From Streptomyces sp. LX-29 (GTDB lineage Bacteria; Actinomycetota; Actinomycetes; Streptomycetales; Streptomycetaceae): a stretch of 64,000 nt of DNA. The stretch spans positions 2,046,001 through 2,110,000 of the forward strand of contig NZ_CP089746.1 in NCBI RefSeq assembly GCF_029541745.1, in the 5' to 3' direction. Positions 29,385-38,817 of this stretch are shown here, one piece after another. The position numbers were made by a program, and so were the translations under genes. Under the pieces are notes generated by a model that worked only from the letters and a program-made list of their open reading frames with translations, was not told the origin of the DNA and ran no database searches. Position 1 is the stretch's first letter. Each line of letters begins with the position of its first letter.

Positions 29385-29955
29385 CCCCCCATTGTGTCCG
29401 GTCGCGCTGGTGGCTCGAGCAAGGGCACCCCCGGGGTCCGCGTTGTCGGGCCGGCCGCCGGGAGTCCGGCGACCGGCCCCACACACCGACGAGTGAGCCG
29501 AGACCCTGAGACCACGTACGCGATCCGCCCCCGCGCGGCCCGCCTCACGAGCACCGCCACCTCACGGCTGCGAACGCACTCCCACCCCGCACGCACCGGC
29601 GAGTGAGCCGAAGGGCGCGCGACCGCCGAAACGGAGAGCCCCGCCACCTCACGGCCCCGCGCGTACTCCGGCCCCGCACGCACCGGCGAGTGAGCCGAAG
29701 GGCGCGCGGCTGCCGAAAGGGAGAGCGCGCGGAGCCTGTGAGGAACGAGCAGGCGAGCACGGTCGACTGTCGGCAGTCGCTTAAGGCGCCCGGAGGCGAA
29801 CCGAGCCCCCAGAAAAGGGGGCGCACGGTCGACTGTCGGCAGTCGCTTAAGGCGCCCGGAGGCGAACCGAGCCCCCAGAAAGGGGGGCGCACGGTCGACG
29901 TCGGCAGCCGCTGAGAGCGCCCGGAGGCGAACCGAGCCCTCAGAAAAAAGGGCGC
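29385..29955. repeat. Intergenic repeat array between acyl-CoA dehydrogenase and dxr
   Basis: This 571-bp stretch has no credible gene. Its left part (about 29480-29700) has three copies of a unit containing GAGTGAGCCG (29491, 29601, 29688; spacing 110 and 87). They are followed by or preceded by GCCACCTCACGGC and GCGCGCG(A/G)C elements. Its right part is a separate 66-bp array described at 29757. The dxr promoter must lie in or beside the left part. Confidence 0.75.
29757..29955. repeat. Three 66-bp tandem repeats with paired hairpins
   Basis: Units start at 29757, 29823 and 29889. The first two are almost identical; the third is degenerate. Each contains CGACTG-TCGG-CAGTCG, a perfect 6-bp hairpin, and GCCCCC-AGAAAA-GGGGGC, a perfect 6-bp hairpin. 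The third keeps shorter versions. The last unit ends at the acyl-CoA dehydrogenase stop. The array could act as a serial terminator or 3'-end stabiliser for that gene, or be a REP/BIME-like element. Confidence 0.9.
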
Positions 29956-31920
29956 TCAGCGGAACGGGCGGTGCACGTTGTCCTTTCGGGACGGGCCGGG
30001 GGTGGCGTCGGCGATCCAGGGGCCGTCGTCGCTGGGATCGAGGACGCCCTCCTCCAGCCACCCGTAGGAGCCGGACATCACACCGGCGACGATCGAGCGA
30101 TCGAGGTCGTCGGTGTTGGTCCACAGTCGCGCGAACAGCTCGTCCGCGCGGATCCGGGCCTGTCGGCAGAAGACGTCCGCGAGCTGGTACGCCTCCGTGC
30201 CGTGGTCGCCCTCGCCGCGCAGCTTCTCGGCCCGTACGCAGGCGGCGCTCATCGCGAACAGTTCGGCGCCGATGTCCACGATGCGGCCGAGGAAGCCCTG
30301 TTTGGTCTCCATCCGGCCCTGCCAGCGCGACATGGCGTAGAAGGTGGAGCGGGCGAGCTTGCGGGCGGAGCGCTCGACGTAGCGCAGATGGCCGGAGAGG
30401 TCGCGGTGGCCGGCCGGGTTGAACTCGGCGTACGCGCGGGGCAGCTGGCCGGGGCCGGTGACCAGGCCCGGCAGCCAGCGTGCGTAGAAGCCGCCGGCCT
30501 TGGCGGCCGCTCGGCGCTTCTCCGCGAACGACTTGTCGGGGTCGATCAGATCGCCGGCGACGGACAGATGGGCGTCGACGGCCTCCCGGGCGATCAGCAG
30601 GTGCATGATCTCGGTGGAACCCTCGAAGATCCGGTTGATGCGCATGTCGCGCAGCATCTGCTCGGCCGGGACGGCTCGCTCGCCTCGGGCGGCCAGCGAG
30701 GCGGCGGTCTCGAAGCCGCGCCCACCGCGGATCTGCACCAGCTCGTCCGCCATCCGCCAGGCCTGCTCGCTGCCGTACAGCTTGGCCAGCGCGGCCTCGA
30801 TGCGGATGTCGTTGCGGTCCTCGTCGGCCATCTGGGAGGCGAGGTCGAGGACGGCCTCCAGCGCGAAGGTGGTCGCCGCGATGAAGGAGATCTTGGCGCC
30901 GACGGCCTCGTGTCGGGCGATCGGCTTGCCCCACTGCTCACGGGCGGCCGACCACTCGCGGGCGATCTTCAGGCACCACTTGCCGGCGCCCGCGCACATG
31001 GCGGGCAGGGAGAGCCGGCCGGTGTTGAGGGTGGTCAGCGCGATCTTCAGGCCGGCGCCCTCGGGCCCGATGCGGTTGGCCGCGGGGACCTTGACCCGGT
31101 GGAACCGGGTGACGCCGTTCTCGAGGCCGCGCAGCCCCATGAAGGCGTTGCGGTTCTCCACCGTGACGCCTTCGGAGTCCGCCTCGACGACGAAGGCGGT
31201 GATGCCGCCCCGGTGGCCCTCGGAGCTGGGCACCCGCGCCATGACCACCAGCAGGTCGGCGACCACGCCGTTGGTCGTCCACAGCTTCACGCCGTCCAGG
31301 ACGTAGCCGTCGTCGCCGTCGGGGACGGCCACCGTGGCCAGCCGGGCCGGGTCCGAGCCGACGTCCGGCTCGGTCAGCAGGAAGGCCGAGATGTCGGTGC
31401 GAGCGCAGCGCGGGAGGTAGGTCTCCTTCTGCTCCTGTGTGCCGAACTGCTTGAGCGGCTGCGGTACGCCGATCGACTGGTGCGCGGAGAGCAGCGCGCC
31501 GATGGCGGGGCTGACGGAGCCGACCAGGGCGAGCGCCTTGTTGTAGTACACCTGGGTGAGCCCCAGGCCACCGTACTTGGTGTCGATCTTCATCCCGAGG
31601 GCGCCGAGCTCCTTGAGCCCCTCGATGGTCTCGTCCGGGATCCGCGCCTCGTGCTCGATCCGCACCGGGTCGATCCGGGTCTCGCAGAAGTCCCGCAGCT
31701 TGGCGAGGAACTCCTCGCCGCGCCGGACGTCGTCGGGGGCGGGGCTCGGGTGCGGGTGGATCAGGTCGAGCCGGAAGCGGCCGAGGAACAGCTCCTTGGC
31801 GAAGCTCGGCTTCCGCCACGCCTGCTCCCGGGCGGCCTCGGCGACCTGGCGCGCCTCACGCTCGGAGACGCTGCGTACGGGAGGTACGGGGGTGTCTTCG
31901 GGGATCGTACGAGCGGTCAT
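29956..31920 (-). CDS. Acyl-CoA dehydrogenase (long form)
   Basis: 654 residues. It is an FAD enzyme of fatty-acid beta-oxidation. The core domain includes FLLTEPDVGSDPARL (flavin-binding), LDGVKLWTTNGVVADLLVVMA, FHRVKVPAANRIGPEGAGLKI, QIRGGRGFE and NRIFEGSTEIMHLL. The C-terminal ~190 residues form an extra helical domain, as in VLCAD-like proteins (normal acyl-CoA dehydrogenases are ~390). Chain-length preference is unknown. The ATG at 31920 is chosen because GAGG lies 8 bases upstream; a GTG three codons earlier overlaps it. It is divergent from the CHAT gene across a 282-bp region and ends directly at the hairpin array. Confidence 0.95.
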   Translation of the reverse strand: MTARTIPEDTPVPPVRSVSEREARQVAEAAREQAWRKPSFAKELFLGRFRLDLIHPHPSPAPDDVRRGEEFLAKLRDFCETRIDPVRIEHEARIPDETIEGLKELGALGMKIDTKYGGLGLTQVYYNKALALVGSVSPAIGALLSAHQSIGVPQPLKQFGTQEQKETYLPRCARTDISAFLLTEPDVGSDPARLATVAVPDGDDGYVLDGVKLWTTNGVVADLLVVMARVPSSEGHRGGITAFVVEADSEGVTVENRNAFMGLRGLENGVTRFHRVKVPAANRIGPEGAGLKIALTTLNTGRLSLPAMCAGAGKWCLKIAREWSAAREQWGKPIARHEAVGAKISFIAATTFALEAVLDLASQMADEDRNDIRIEAALAKLYGSEQAWRMADELVQIRGGRGFETAASLAARGERAVPAEQMLRDMRINRIFEGSTEIMHLLIAREAVDAHLSVAGDLIDPDKSFAEKRRAAAKAGGFYARWLPGLVTGPGQLPRAYAEFNPAGHRDLSGHLRYVERSARKLARSTFYAMSRWQGRMETKQGFLGRIVDIGAELFAMSAACVRAEKLRGEGDHGTEAYQLADVFCRQARIRADELFARLWTNTDDLDRSIVAGVMSGSYGWLEEGVLDPSDDGPWIADATPGPSRKDNVHRPFR

Positions 31921-31955
31921 GAGGCTCACCTCGCCGCGGAGTCGGGGTAGTTGGG

Positions 31956-31974
31956 CCGGTCATCTACCGACCGG
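31956..31974. promoter_or_regulatory. Candidate operator between acyl-CoA dehydrogenase and CHAT genes
   Basis: CCGGTC-N7-GACCGG, a perfect 6-bp inverted repeat, stands 36 bp upstream of the acyl-CoA dehydrogenase start in the shared divergent region. A second short palindrome CCCGATACGGG lies just to its right (near 31993). Such sites often bind TetR-type repressors of fatty-acid genes; which protein binds here is unknown. Confidence 0.35.
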
Positions 31975-32202
31975 TGCTACTGCTGCGTATGTACCCGATA
32001 CGGGAATTGTGTACCAGCCCTCGCGGCGCCGCGCTGCGGGACGGGGCCGCCCTCGGACACTCACCGGGGGCTCTCGGGCCCCTCGGTTGTCCGGAACGCT
32101 ACGGCCGTTTCGACCAGAAGTCCGATTCGCCCACCCAGGCGGCCGACTGCTGCCACACTCGCCCGGGGACGACACTCCGTGCCGTGCAGGGGGGTGCTGC
32201 GC

Positions 32203-35200
32203 ATGGCGAGACACTGGCCTGGTTTCAAGGCGTCCGGTCGCCACGGACGCCGACGGAAGGCGGAGCGCGGACGGCTGGATGCCGCCGTACGGCACTCCGA
32301 GCCACCCGGCCGCGGGGACCCGGGCGCCCGGGGACCGGAACCGTTCGCGCCGCTGGGCGACGGCGGTGGTGAGGGCGGGGCGACGGGCGCCGGGGCGGGC
32401 TGGTCAGCGAGCCCGTCAGCGCTGGGCACGGGGTGCGACGCGGGCTCGGATGCGGGGTGCGACACGCTGGGCGCCGGGGGTCTCGGGGGCGCGGAGCAGG
32501 GTCCCGCGTGCCTTTTCTCCGCGGCTGGGCCGTTCGAGCGGGATTCCCCGACTGGGCCGTTCGAGCGGGTCTCCCCGGCTGGGCCGTTCGAGCGAGCGGC
32601 CCCTCACGTCGAGCCCGGGTACCCGCTTCAGCCCCCTGCCCCGCCCCCCGTCACCGAGCCCGTGGCCCACTCGGGCGGGCCCGCTGAGCCGTTCGTGTGG
32701 ACCGAGCCTCGCGGGGACGGCGGGTACGGCCCCTCCGGCGGGCGGGAACAGTCCGGGGAGGGCGTCGCCGAGCGGAGCGTCGCCAGGCCGCCGCGCGGCG
32801 CGGGGGCGGAACCGGTACCGGCCGGCGTCCAGCTCGCCCAGGCTGTGGCGGGCGGCGGGGCGGAGTTCGTCACCGTGAGCGATGGGGTCGGGTCCCGGGC
32901 CGGGCCCGGTTCCGGATCGGTGTCCGAGTCGGCGTCGGTGTCGGGCTCGGAGTCAGGGTCGGCCGTCGTGGCGGCGATCGATCCGGCCCTGGCCGTCGGT
33001 GGGGTCGATCCCGCCGATCCGCTGGGCTCGGCCGATCGGCTGCGGGCGGCGTACGCGCGGTCCGGGGATCCGCGGTTGCTGTCTCTGGCGGTCCGTATGG
33101 GGCGGCTGGCGGTGGGGCTGTACGGACAGCGGGCGCAGAACACGGCGCCATGGCCTTTGCACCGTCGCGAGGGCGAGAGCGCGATGGCGGACCATCCCTT
33201 GCGCGTCCTGAGTCTGACCCTGTTGGGGACGCTGCTGCGGTTGAGCTATCGGGGCGACGGGGCCCCGGAGACGCTCGCGGAGGCGGTGGACGCCGGGCGG
33301 GCGGCGGTCGCCGCGACCACCCCGGAGGACACCGGCTACAGCCGGCATCTGGGCGGCCTGGCGGACTCCCTCCAGGAGGTGTTCGAGCGCACCGGCGACA
33401 TGGCGGCGGTGGACGAGGCCATCGCGCTGTACCGACGCTGCCTGGCGGTGTGCCCGTCCAGGACGCCGGGCTACGCCCGACTGCAGTCCGAGCTGGCCCG
33501 CGCGCTGCTGCGCCGGACCCGCCGGGAGCCGGACCCGACGCTGCTGGACGAGGCGGTGCTGTTGTGTCGTTCGGCCGTGCGCGGCACGCCGGCCGGGCGG
33601 CCGCAGCACCCGCTGCGCCTGGCCGACCTGGGCTCGGCGCTGCTGCGGTACGCCACGGCGACCTCGCACCGTGCCGCGCTCGAGGAGGCCGTCGCGGTCC
33701 ACCAGCGGGCGCTGGCCGCGCTGCCGGCCGGCCATCCGGCGGGCGAGCGGATCCGGGCGGAGCTGGGTCGGTGCGCGCGGGTGCGCCAAGCGATCGAGGC
33801 AGGGCGAGGCCGCGCGGTGCCTCCGGGGGCTGGCGCGCCGGGTGCCCCGCGGCCCGGGCCGGCGGTGGCGTGGGCCGGCGAACTGGCGCGGGCCGCGTCG
33901 CACCTGGCGGCGTACGAGCGGTCCCGGAGCCTGCCCGACCTGGAACGGGCCATCGGCGGGTTCGAGTCCGTGCTGCGCTCCCCCGCGGAGAGCCCGATCC
34001 GCGGGGCGGCGGCCGACGGCCTGGGTACGGCCCTCTGGTCGCGGTACACCCGAGGCGGCGACCAACGCGATCTGGATCAGGCGATCGCCCTGTTCCGGGA
34101 GGCGCTGGCGATGCTGCCGCCGGAGACCGCGGAGGCGCACGGCGCGAACGCGAACCTGTCCGGGGCACTCTGGGTCCGCTGGCTGCGCACCCGCGACGGC
34201 GAGGACCTCACCGGCTCCGTGGGCCTCGCCCGCGCCGTGCTCCTCGGCACCGCGGTGGACGATCCGCGCCGCTCCGGCCGGCTGCTGTGCCTCGGCACCG
34301 GCCTGCGCGCCGTCCACCAGCACTTCGGCGACCCGGCCGCGCTCGTCGACGCCGTGCGCACCCTCCGCCAGGCCGTCGCCGCGGCCCCGGACGACGGCGA
34401 CGCCCGGGCCCGCTCCCGCGCCGAACTGGCCGAGGCGCTCCGGCTGTGGGCGCGGACGGCGGCGGTCCCCGGCCGGCACGGCCACGAGCACGGCCCCCAC
34501 GCCGCGACGCCCCACGGTGGAGCCCCCGCCGCGGACTGGCCGGGCGGCACGGGGAGTGTCGGTGGCGTCCGGGGCGGGAGCGGCGTCGGGGGCGGTGGGG
34601 CGCGCCCGACGGGCGACCGCGGGCCGACCGGGGTCCCCGGAACCGGCCCGCCGGGGGCGTCCGCCCCAGCCTGGGGCGGACGACGCCCGACCGGAGGAGG
34701 ACCGCAGGGCGCGGCCGGGTGGCGACCGGCCGGCTCGGGCGGGGGCTGGCCGGAGCACCCGGCCGGGGACGGATCGGACCACCCCTCCGGGCGCGGACCG
34801 GACCACCCGGCCGGGCCGGCCGGATCAGACGAGGCGGCCGGGGGCGGGTCGGACGACACGGCCGGGGGCGGATCGCGGGTCGCGGCCGCGCTGGCGGAGG
34901 CGGTGGACCTGGGCCGAGCCGCGCTGGCGCTGACGCCGCCGGACCAGACGGTGTACCCGTATCTGGAGGCCGGCCTGAGCCGCAGCCTGTCGCAGCGGTA
35001 CCGCGCCGGCGGTGACCCGTACGACCTGGCGGAGGCGGCCGCGGCCGCGCGGCGCGCGGTGGAGGCCACGGCGCCGGGTCACCCGCACCGGCCGGAGCGG
35101 CTCACCGCGTTCATCGGGGTCCTGCGGCTGGTGTACGAGGCGCGGCGGGACGGCCAGGCGCTCGGGGCGCTGCTGCGGGTGGCCGAGGAGGCCGCGCGCA

Positions 35201-37254
35201 CGGTGCCCGTCGGGCATGCGCTGCGCGCCGCGGCGGTGTGCGCGTACGCCGACGCGCTGGCGGTCAAGGGCGCCGTCGAGCACGACCTGGACGCGACCCT
35301 CGGCGCGGAGTCCGGCTACCGGGAGGTCGCCGAGGACGCCCTGGCCGCGATCGGCGAACGGGTGGCGGCCGCGCGGAGCTGGGCCGAGTGCGCGTACGCC
35401 GTCGGGGGCGCGGAGCGCGCGATGCGCGCGTACGAACTGGCCGTGGAGTTGCTGCCGCGCATGGCCGCGCGCCGCGCGGAGCCGGAGCGTGCCTTGGCGA
35501 GGCCGTCGCCCCGGGTAGACCGGCCGAACCCGGCGCGCCCGGCGGAGCCGATGAACCGGGCGGACCCGATGAAGCGAGTGGCCCCGACGAACCGGGCGGG
35601 CCCGGCCGGGCTCGCCTCGCGGGCCGCCGCCTGCGCCATCGAGCTGGGCGACCCGTGGCGCGCCGTACAACTGCTGGAGCTGGGCCGCGGGGTGACGCTG
35701 GCCCACGCGCTGGACGCGCCCACCCCACTCGCCGACCTGTGGGAGAGCCACCCCGGGCTCGCCCATCGACTGCTGCGGCTACGGGAGGCGTTGGACCGGC
35801 CGGCGGAGCCGGACGGCCCTGGCCTCGCGGGCTGTGCCGGGGGGCTGGAGAACGGTGGCCCGGGGGCGGCGGCGCGACTGGAGGATCGACACGCGCTGGT
35901 CGAGGAGTGGGCGCGGCTGACGGACCGCATCCGTCGGACACCGGGCTTCGCGGGATTCCAACGCCCGCCCGATATAGTCGAGTTGCGGGCGACGGCGGAG
36001 CGCCTGGGCGGCCCGGCGGTGATCGTGAACGTCAGCGAGACGCGCTGCGACGCCCTGCTGCTGGACGGCGGCGAACCGCGGATCGTGCCGCTGCCCGGGC
36101 TGCTCCTGTCCGAACTGCTCGATCGGTCCGCGGACTTCGCGGCCGCCGTGCGCGCCGAGGCCGAGGAGGAGGTCTTCGGGGTTCTGGAGTGGCTGTGGGA
36201 GGCGGTGGCCGAGCCGGTGCTGACCGCCCTCGGGCTCACCGGTCGACAGCAGCGCAGGCCGTCGCGCCGGGAGCGGGGCGTGGAGCGTCCCCTGCCGCGG
36301 CTGTGGTGGATCCCGACCGGCCCGCTGACCGCGCTGCCGCTGCACGCGGCCGGGCGTCGCGCCGCCCCCGGCGTCCGCGCCGACGGTGTGCTGGACCGCG
36401 CGGTCTCCTCGTACGCGCCCACGCTGGGCGCCCTCGCCCACACCCCCGCCGCGGCGCCGCGACCGGCTTCCGGCGGTGGCGAGGTGGAGCCGCTGGTCAT
36501 CGCCGTGCCGGGCGGGACGAGCGGAAGAGGCGAAGTCGGCCGGATGGGCGAGGCGTACGGGATGACCGCGCCGGAGAGGTCGGCTGGCTCGGTACGGTCG
36601 GCCGTCTCCGGCGGCACGGGTGTGGCCGGGGTGCCGAGCGTCTCGGGGGTGACCGGGGGCACGATGTCGGACCCCTCGCGCCGGCCGGGCCTCCCCCGGG
36701 TGCGGCGGGAGGCCGCCGCGCTCACCGGGCGACTCCCCGGCACCCGGGTGCTGACCGGCGAGCGAGCGCGGCGCGAGGTCGTCCTGGAGACCCTGTACCG
36801 GCACCGCTGGGTGCACTTCGCCTGCCGCGCGGTCAGCGATCCGGACGATCCGTCGGCCGGCCGGGTGCTGCTCTACGGAGAGGAGGCGAGCGGTGGCCAC
36901 CACCCGCGGCCGCTGGCCGTCGCCGACATCGCCCGGCTGCGGCTGGGCGACGAGGCGGAGCTGGCCTTCGTGTCGGCCTGCGAGACCGCGCGGACGGGCG
37001 AGGCACCGGGCGCGGAGCCGCTGCATCTGACCGGGGCGTTGCGGCTGGCCGGATACGCGCACGTGGTCGGCACCCTGTGGGTGGCGGACGACGCGGTCGC
37101 CGCGGGCCTGGCCGACGACTTCTACGCGGCGCTCGGCGAACCGGCGTCGGCGCAGAACGCGGCGCGCGCCCTGCACCGGGCGGTGCGGGGCGCGCGTGAG
37201 GCCCATCCGACGGCGCCCACGCGATGGGCGGCGCACATCCACGTGGGCGCCTGA
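32203..37254 (+). CDS. Helical-repeat / CHAT domain protein, catalytic His replaced
   Basis: 1683 residues; ATG at 32203 with GGGGGG 6-9 bases upstream. Residues 1-~265 are low-complexity and contain three 27-bp repeats coding GPFERxSP. TPR-like helical repeats follow (~265-750, for example PETLAEAVDAGRAAVAAT and the AIALYRRCLAV type). A Gly/Pro-rich linker of ~140 residues leads to a second helical block (~890-1180). The C-terminal ~420 residues are a CHAT (caspase-like, clan CD) domain: VHFACRAVSDPDDPS and LAFVSACETAR with Cys1593, then VVGTLWVADD and LADDFYAAL. The usual His of the HFACHG-type motif is Arg1542. CHAT proteins cleave or scaffold in programmed death and conflict systems. With the dyad broken this copy may be non-catalytic. 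Its partner is unknown. Confidence 0.88.
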   Translation: MARHWPGFKASGRHGRRRKAERGRLDAAVRHSEPPGRGDPGARGPEPFAPLGDGGGEGGATGAGAGWSASPSALGTGCDAGSDAGCDTLGAGGLGGAEQGPACLFSAAGPFERDSPTGPFERVSPAGPFERAAPHVEPGYPLQPPAPPPVTEPVAHSGGPAEPFVWTEPRGDGGYGPSGGREQSGEGVAERSVARPPRGAGAEPVPAGVQLAQAVAGGGAEFVTVSDGVGSRAGPGSGSVSESASVSGSESGSAVVAAIDPALAVGGVDPADPLGSADRLRAAYARSGDPRLLSLAVRMGRLAVGLYGQRAQNTAPWPLHRREGESAMADHPLRVLSLTLLGTLLRLSYRGDGAPETLAEAVDAGRAAVAATTPEDTGYSRHLGGLADSLQEVFERTGDMAAVDEAIALYRRCLAVCPSRTPGYARLQSELARALLRRTRREPDPTLLDEAVLLCRSAVRGTPAGRPQHPLRLADLGSALLRYATATSHRAALEEAVAVHQRALAALPAGHPAGERIRAELGRCARVRQAIEAGRGRAVPPGAGAPGAPRPGPAVAWAGELARAASHLAAYERSRSLPDLERAIGGFESVLRSPAESPIRGAAADGLGTALWSRYTRGGDQRDLDQAIALFREALAMLPPETAEAHGANANLSGALWVRWLRTRDGEDLTGSVGLARAVLLGTAVDDPRRSGRLLCLGTGLRAVHQHFGDPAALVDAVRTLRQAVAAAPDDGDARARSRAELAEALRLWARTAAVPGRHGHEHGPHAATPHGGAPAADWPGGTGSVGGVRGGSGVGGGGARPTGDRGPTGVPGTGPPGASAPAWGGRRPTGGGPQGAAGWRPAGSGGGWPEHPAGDGSDHPSGRGPDHPAGPAGSDEAAGGGSDDTAGGGSRVAAALAEAVDLGRAALALTPPDQTVYPYLEAGLSRSLSQRYRAGGDPYDLAEAAAAARRAVEATAPGHPHRPERLTAFIGVLRLVYEARRDGQALGALLRVAEEAARTVPVGHALRAAAVCAYADALAVKGAVEHDLDATLGAESGYREVAEDALAAIGERVAAARSWAECAYAVGGAERAMRAYELAVELLPRMAARRAEPERALARPSPRVDRPNPARPAEPMNRADPMKRVAPTNRAGPAGLASRAAACAIELGDPWRAVQLLELGRGVTLAHALDAPTPLADLWESHPGLAHRLLRLREALDRPAEPDGPGLAGCAGGLENGGPGAAARLEDRHALVEEWARLTDRIRRTPGFAGFQRPPDIVELRATAERLGGPAVIVNVSETRCDALLLDGGEPRIVPLPGLLLSELLDRSADFAAAVRAEAEEEVFGVLEWLWEAVAEPVLTALGLTGRQQRRPSRRERGVERPLPRLWWIPTGPLTALPLHAAGRRAAPGVRADGVLDRAVSSYAPTLGALAHTPAAAPRPASGGGEVEPLVIAVPGGTSGRGEVGRMGEAYGMTAPERSAGSVRSAVSGGTGVAGVPSVSGVTGGTMSDPSRRPGLPRVRREAAALTGRLPGTRVLTGERARREVVLETLYRHRWVHFACRAVSDPDDPSAGRVLLYGEEASGGHHPRPLAVADIARLRLGDEAELAFVSACETARTGEAPGAEPLHLTGALRLAGYAHVVGTLWVADDAVAAGLADDFYAALGEPASAQNAARALHRAVRGAREAHPTAPTRWAAHIHVGA
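32525..32605. repeat. Three 27-bp tandem repeats in the CHAT gene
   Basis: Units begin CTGGGCCGTTCGAGCG at 32525, 32552 and 32579 and each encode a GPFER-containing nonapeptide in the disordered N-terminal region. Confidence 0.85.
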
Positions 37255-37269
37255 CGGACGACGGACGAG

Positions 37270-37318
37270 CGAACCCCGGCCGTACGACGCCGAAGCGGCG
37301 CCGTACGACCGGGGTTCG
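37270..37318. terminator. Bidirectional terminator
   Basis: A long stem, about 21 bp per arm (CGAACCCCGG...) with two mismatches and a 5-nt loop (GAAGC), lies 16 bp after the CHAT gene stop and 54 bp from the convergent aldehyde dehydrogenase stop. It is followed by three 13-bp GGGGGTCGGAC-type direct repeats up to 37371. Confidence 0.88.
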
Positions 37319-37371
37319 GTCCTGAAATCGGACCTGGGGGTCGGACTCGGGGGTCGGACCCGGGGGTCGGA

Positions 37372-38817
37372 CTACAGCTCGATGCCGGTGACGACCATGA
37401 CCCGCTCGTAGGTGTAGTCGTCCATGGCGTAGCGCACGCCCTCGCGGCCCACACCGGACTGCTTGGCGCCGCCGTACGGCATCTGGTCGGCGCGGTAGGA
37501 CGGGACATCACCGATGATCACGCCGCCGACCTCCAGCGCGCGGTGGGCGCGGAAGGCGGTCTGCAGGTCACGGGTGAAGACGCCGGCCTGGAGGCCGTAC
37601 TTGGAGTCGTTGACGGCGTCGAAGGCCGCGGCCTCCCCGTCCACCTTGGTAACGGTCAGCACCGGGCCGAAGACCTCCTCGCGGGCGATGGTCACCTCGC
37701 CCGGCACCTCGGCCAGCACGGTCGGCGCGTAGGCGGCGCCGTCCCGCTTGCCGCCGGTGAGCACCTTGGCGCCCGCGTCCACGGCCTCGTCGACCCAGGA
37801 CTCGACGCGCTTGGCGGCGTCCTCGCTGACCAGCGGGCCGACATCGGTGGTGTCGTCCGACGGGTCGCCGGTCACCTGCGCCTCGACGGCCGCGACGATC
37901 TTCGGGACGAGCCGGTCGTAGACCGAGGCGTCGGCGATGACCCGCTGCACCGAGATGCAGGACTGGCCGCCCTGGTAGTTGGAGAAGGTGGCGATGCGGC
38001 CGGCCGCCCAGTCGAGGTCCGCCTCGGAGGAGAAGTCGGGCAGCACGACGGCGGCGCCGTTGCCGCCCAGCTCCAGGGTGCAGTGCTTGCGCGGCACCGA
38101 GTTCATGATCGCGTAGCCGACGGTGTCGGAACCAGTGAAGGAGATCACCGGCAGCCGCTCGTCCTGCACCAGCGCCGGCATCCGGTCGTTCGGCACCGGC
38201 AGCACGGACCAGGAGCCGGCCGGCAGCTCGGTCTCGGCCAGCAGCTCGCCGAGGATCAGCGCGGACAGCGGGGTGGCCGGCGCCGGCTTGAGGATGATCG
38301 GGGCGCCGACGGCGATCGCCGGGGCGACCTTGTGGGCGCACAGGTTCAGCGGGAAGTTGAACGGCGCGATGCCCAGCACGACGCCGCGCGGGAAGCGGCG
38401 GGTCAGCGCGAGCCGGCCGACGCCGCCCGCGTCGGTGTCCAGGCGCTGCGCCTCGCCGCCGTTGTAGCGGCGGGCCTCCTCGGCCGCGAAGCGGAACACG
38501 GAGACGGCACGGCCGACCTCGCCGCGCGCCCACTTCATGGGCTTGCCGTTCTCGGCGGAGATCAGCAGCGCGATCTCCTCGGTGCGCTCGGCCAGTCGCT
38601 TGGACACGTGGTCGAGCGCGGCCGCCCGTACGTGCGCGGGCGTCGCGGCGAACTCGTCCCGCGCGGCGAAGGCCGCGGCCACGGCCTCCTCGACCTGGGC
38701 CTCCGTGGGGACGCTCACCGCGCCGACGAGACGACCGTCCCAGGGGGACGTGACGTCGAAGGTGTCCTCGCCGGTCGCCTTACGGCCGGCGAGCCAGAAC
38801 GCGTGGGTGGTAGTCAC
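37372..38817 (-). CDS. NAD(P)-dependent aldehyde dehydrogenase
   Basis: 481 residues, normal for the family. The catalytic Cys is in YQGGQSCISVQR and the general-base Glu in CTLELGGNG. Cofactor contacts are VVLGIAPFNFPLN and ILKPAPATPLSA, with EEVFGPVLTV near the C-terminus. The start is GTG at 38817 (MTTTHAFWLAG), with GGGA nearby. The position beside pucR and close to gabT suggests a semialdehyde dehydrogenase, possibly succinate semialdehyde in GABA breakdown. The sequence alone does not fix the substrate. The 454-bp upstream region is strongly G-rich on the plus strand. Confidence 0.93.
   Translation of the reverse strand: MTTTHAFWLAGRKATGEDTFDVTSPWDGRLVGAVSVPTEAQVEEAVAAAFAARDEFAATPAHVRAAALDHVSKRLAERTEEIALLISAENGKPMKWARGEVGRAVSVFRFAAEEARRYNGGEAQRLDTDAGGVGRLALTRRFPRGVVLGIAPFNFPLNLCAHKVAPAIAVGAPIILKPAPATPLSALILGELLAETELPAGSWSVLPVPNDRMPALVQDERLPVISFTGSDTVGYAIMNSVPRKHCTLELGGNGAAVVLPDFSSEADLDWAAGRIATFSNYQGGQSCISVQRVIADASVYDRLVPKIVAAVEAQVTGDPSDDTTDVGPLVSEDAAKRVESWVDEAVDAGAKVLTGGKRDGAAYAPTVLAEVPGEVTIAREEVFGPVLTVTKVDGEAAAFDAVNDSKYGLQAGVFTRDLQTAFRAHRALEVGGVIIGDVPSYRADQMPYGGAKQSGVGREGVRYAMDDYTYERVMVVTGIEL

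Noticed and set aside
29545..29892. Minus-strand frames with repeated WGLGSPPGALSDCRQ-type peptide
   Set aside because: They translate the 66-bp hairpin repeats. The peptide repeat follows from the DNA repeat, and there is no start signal. I kept the DNA repeat instead.
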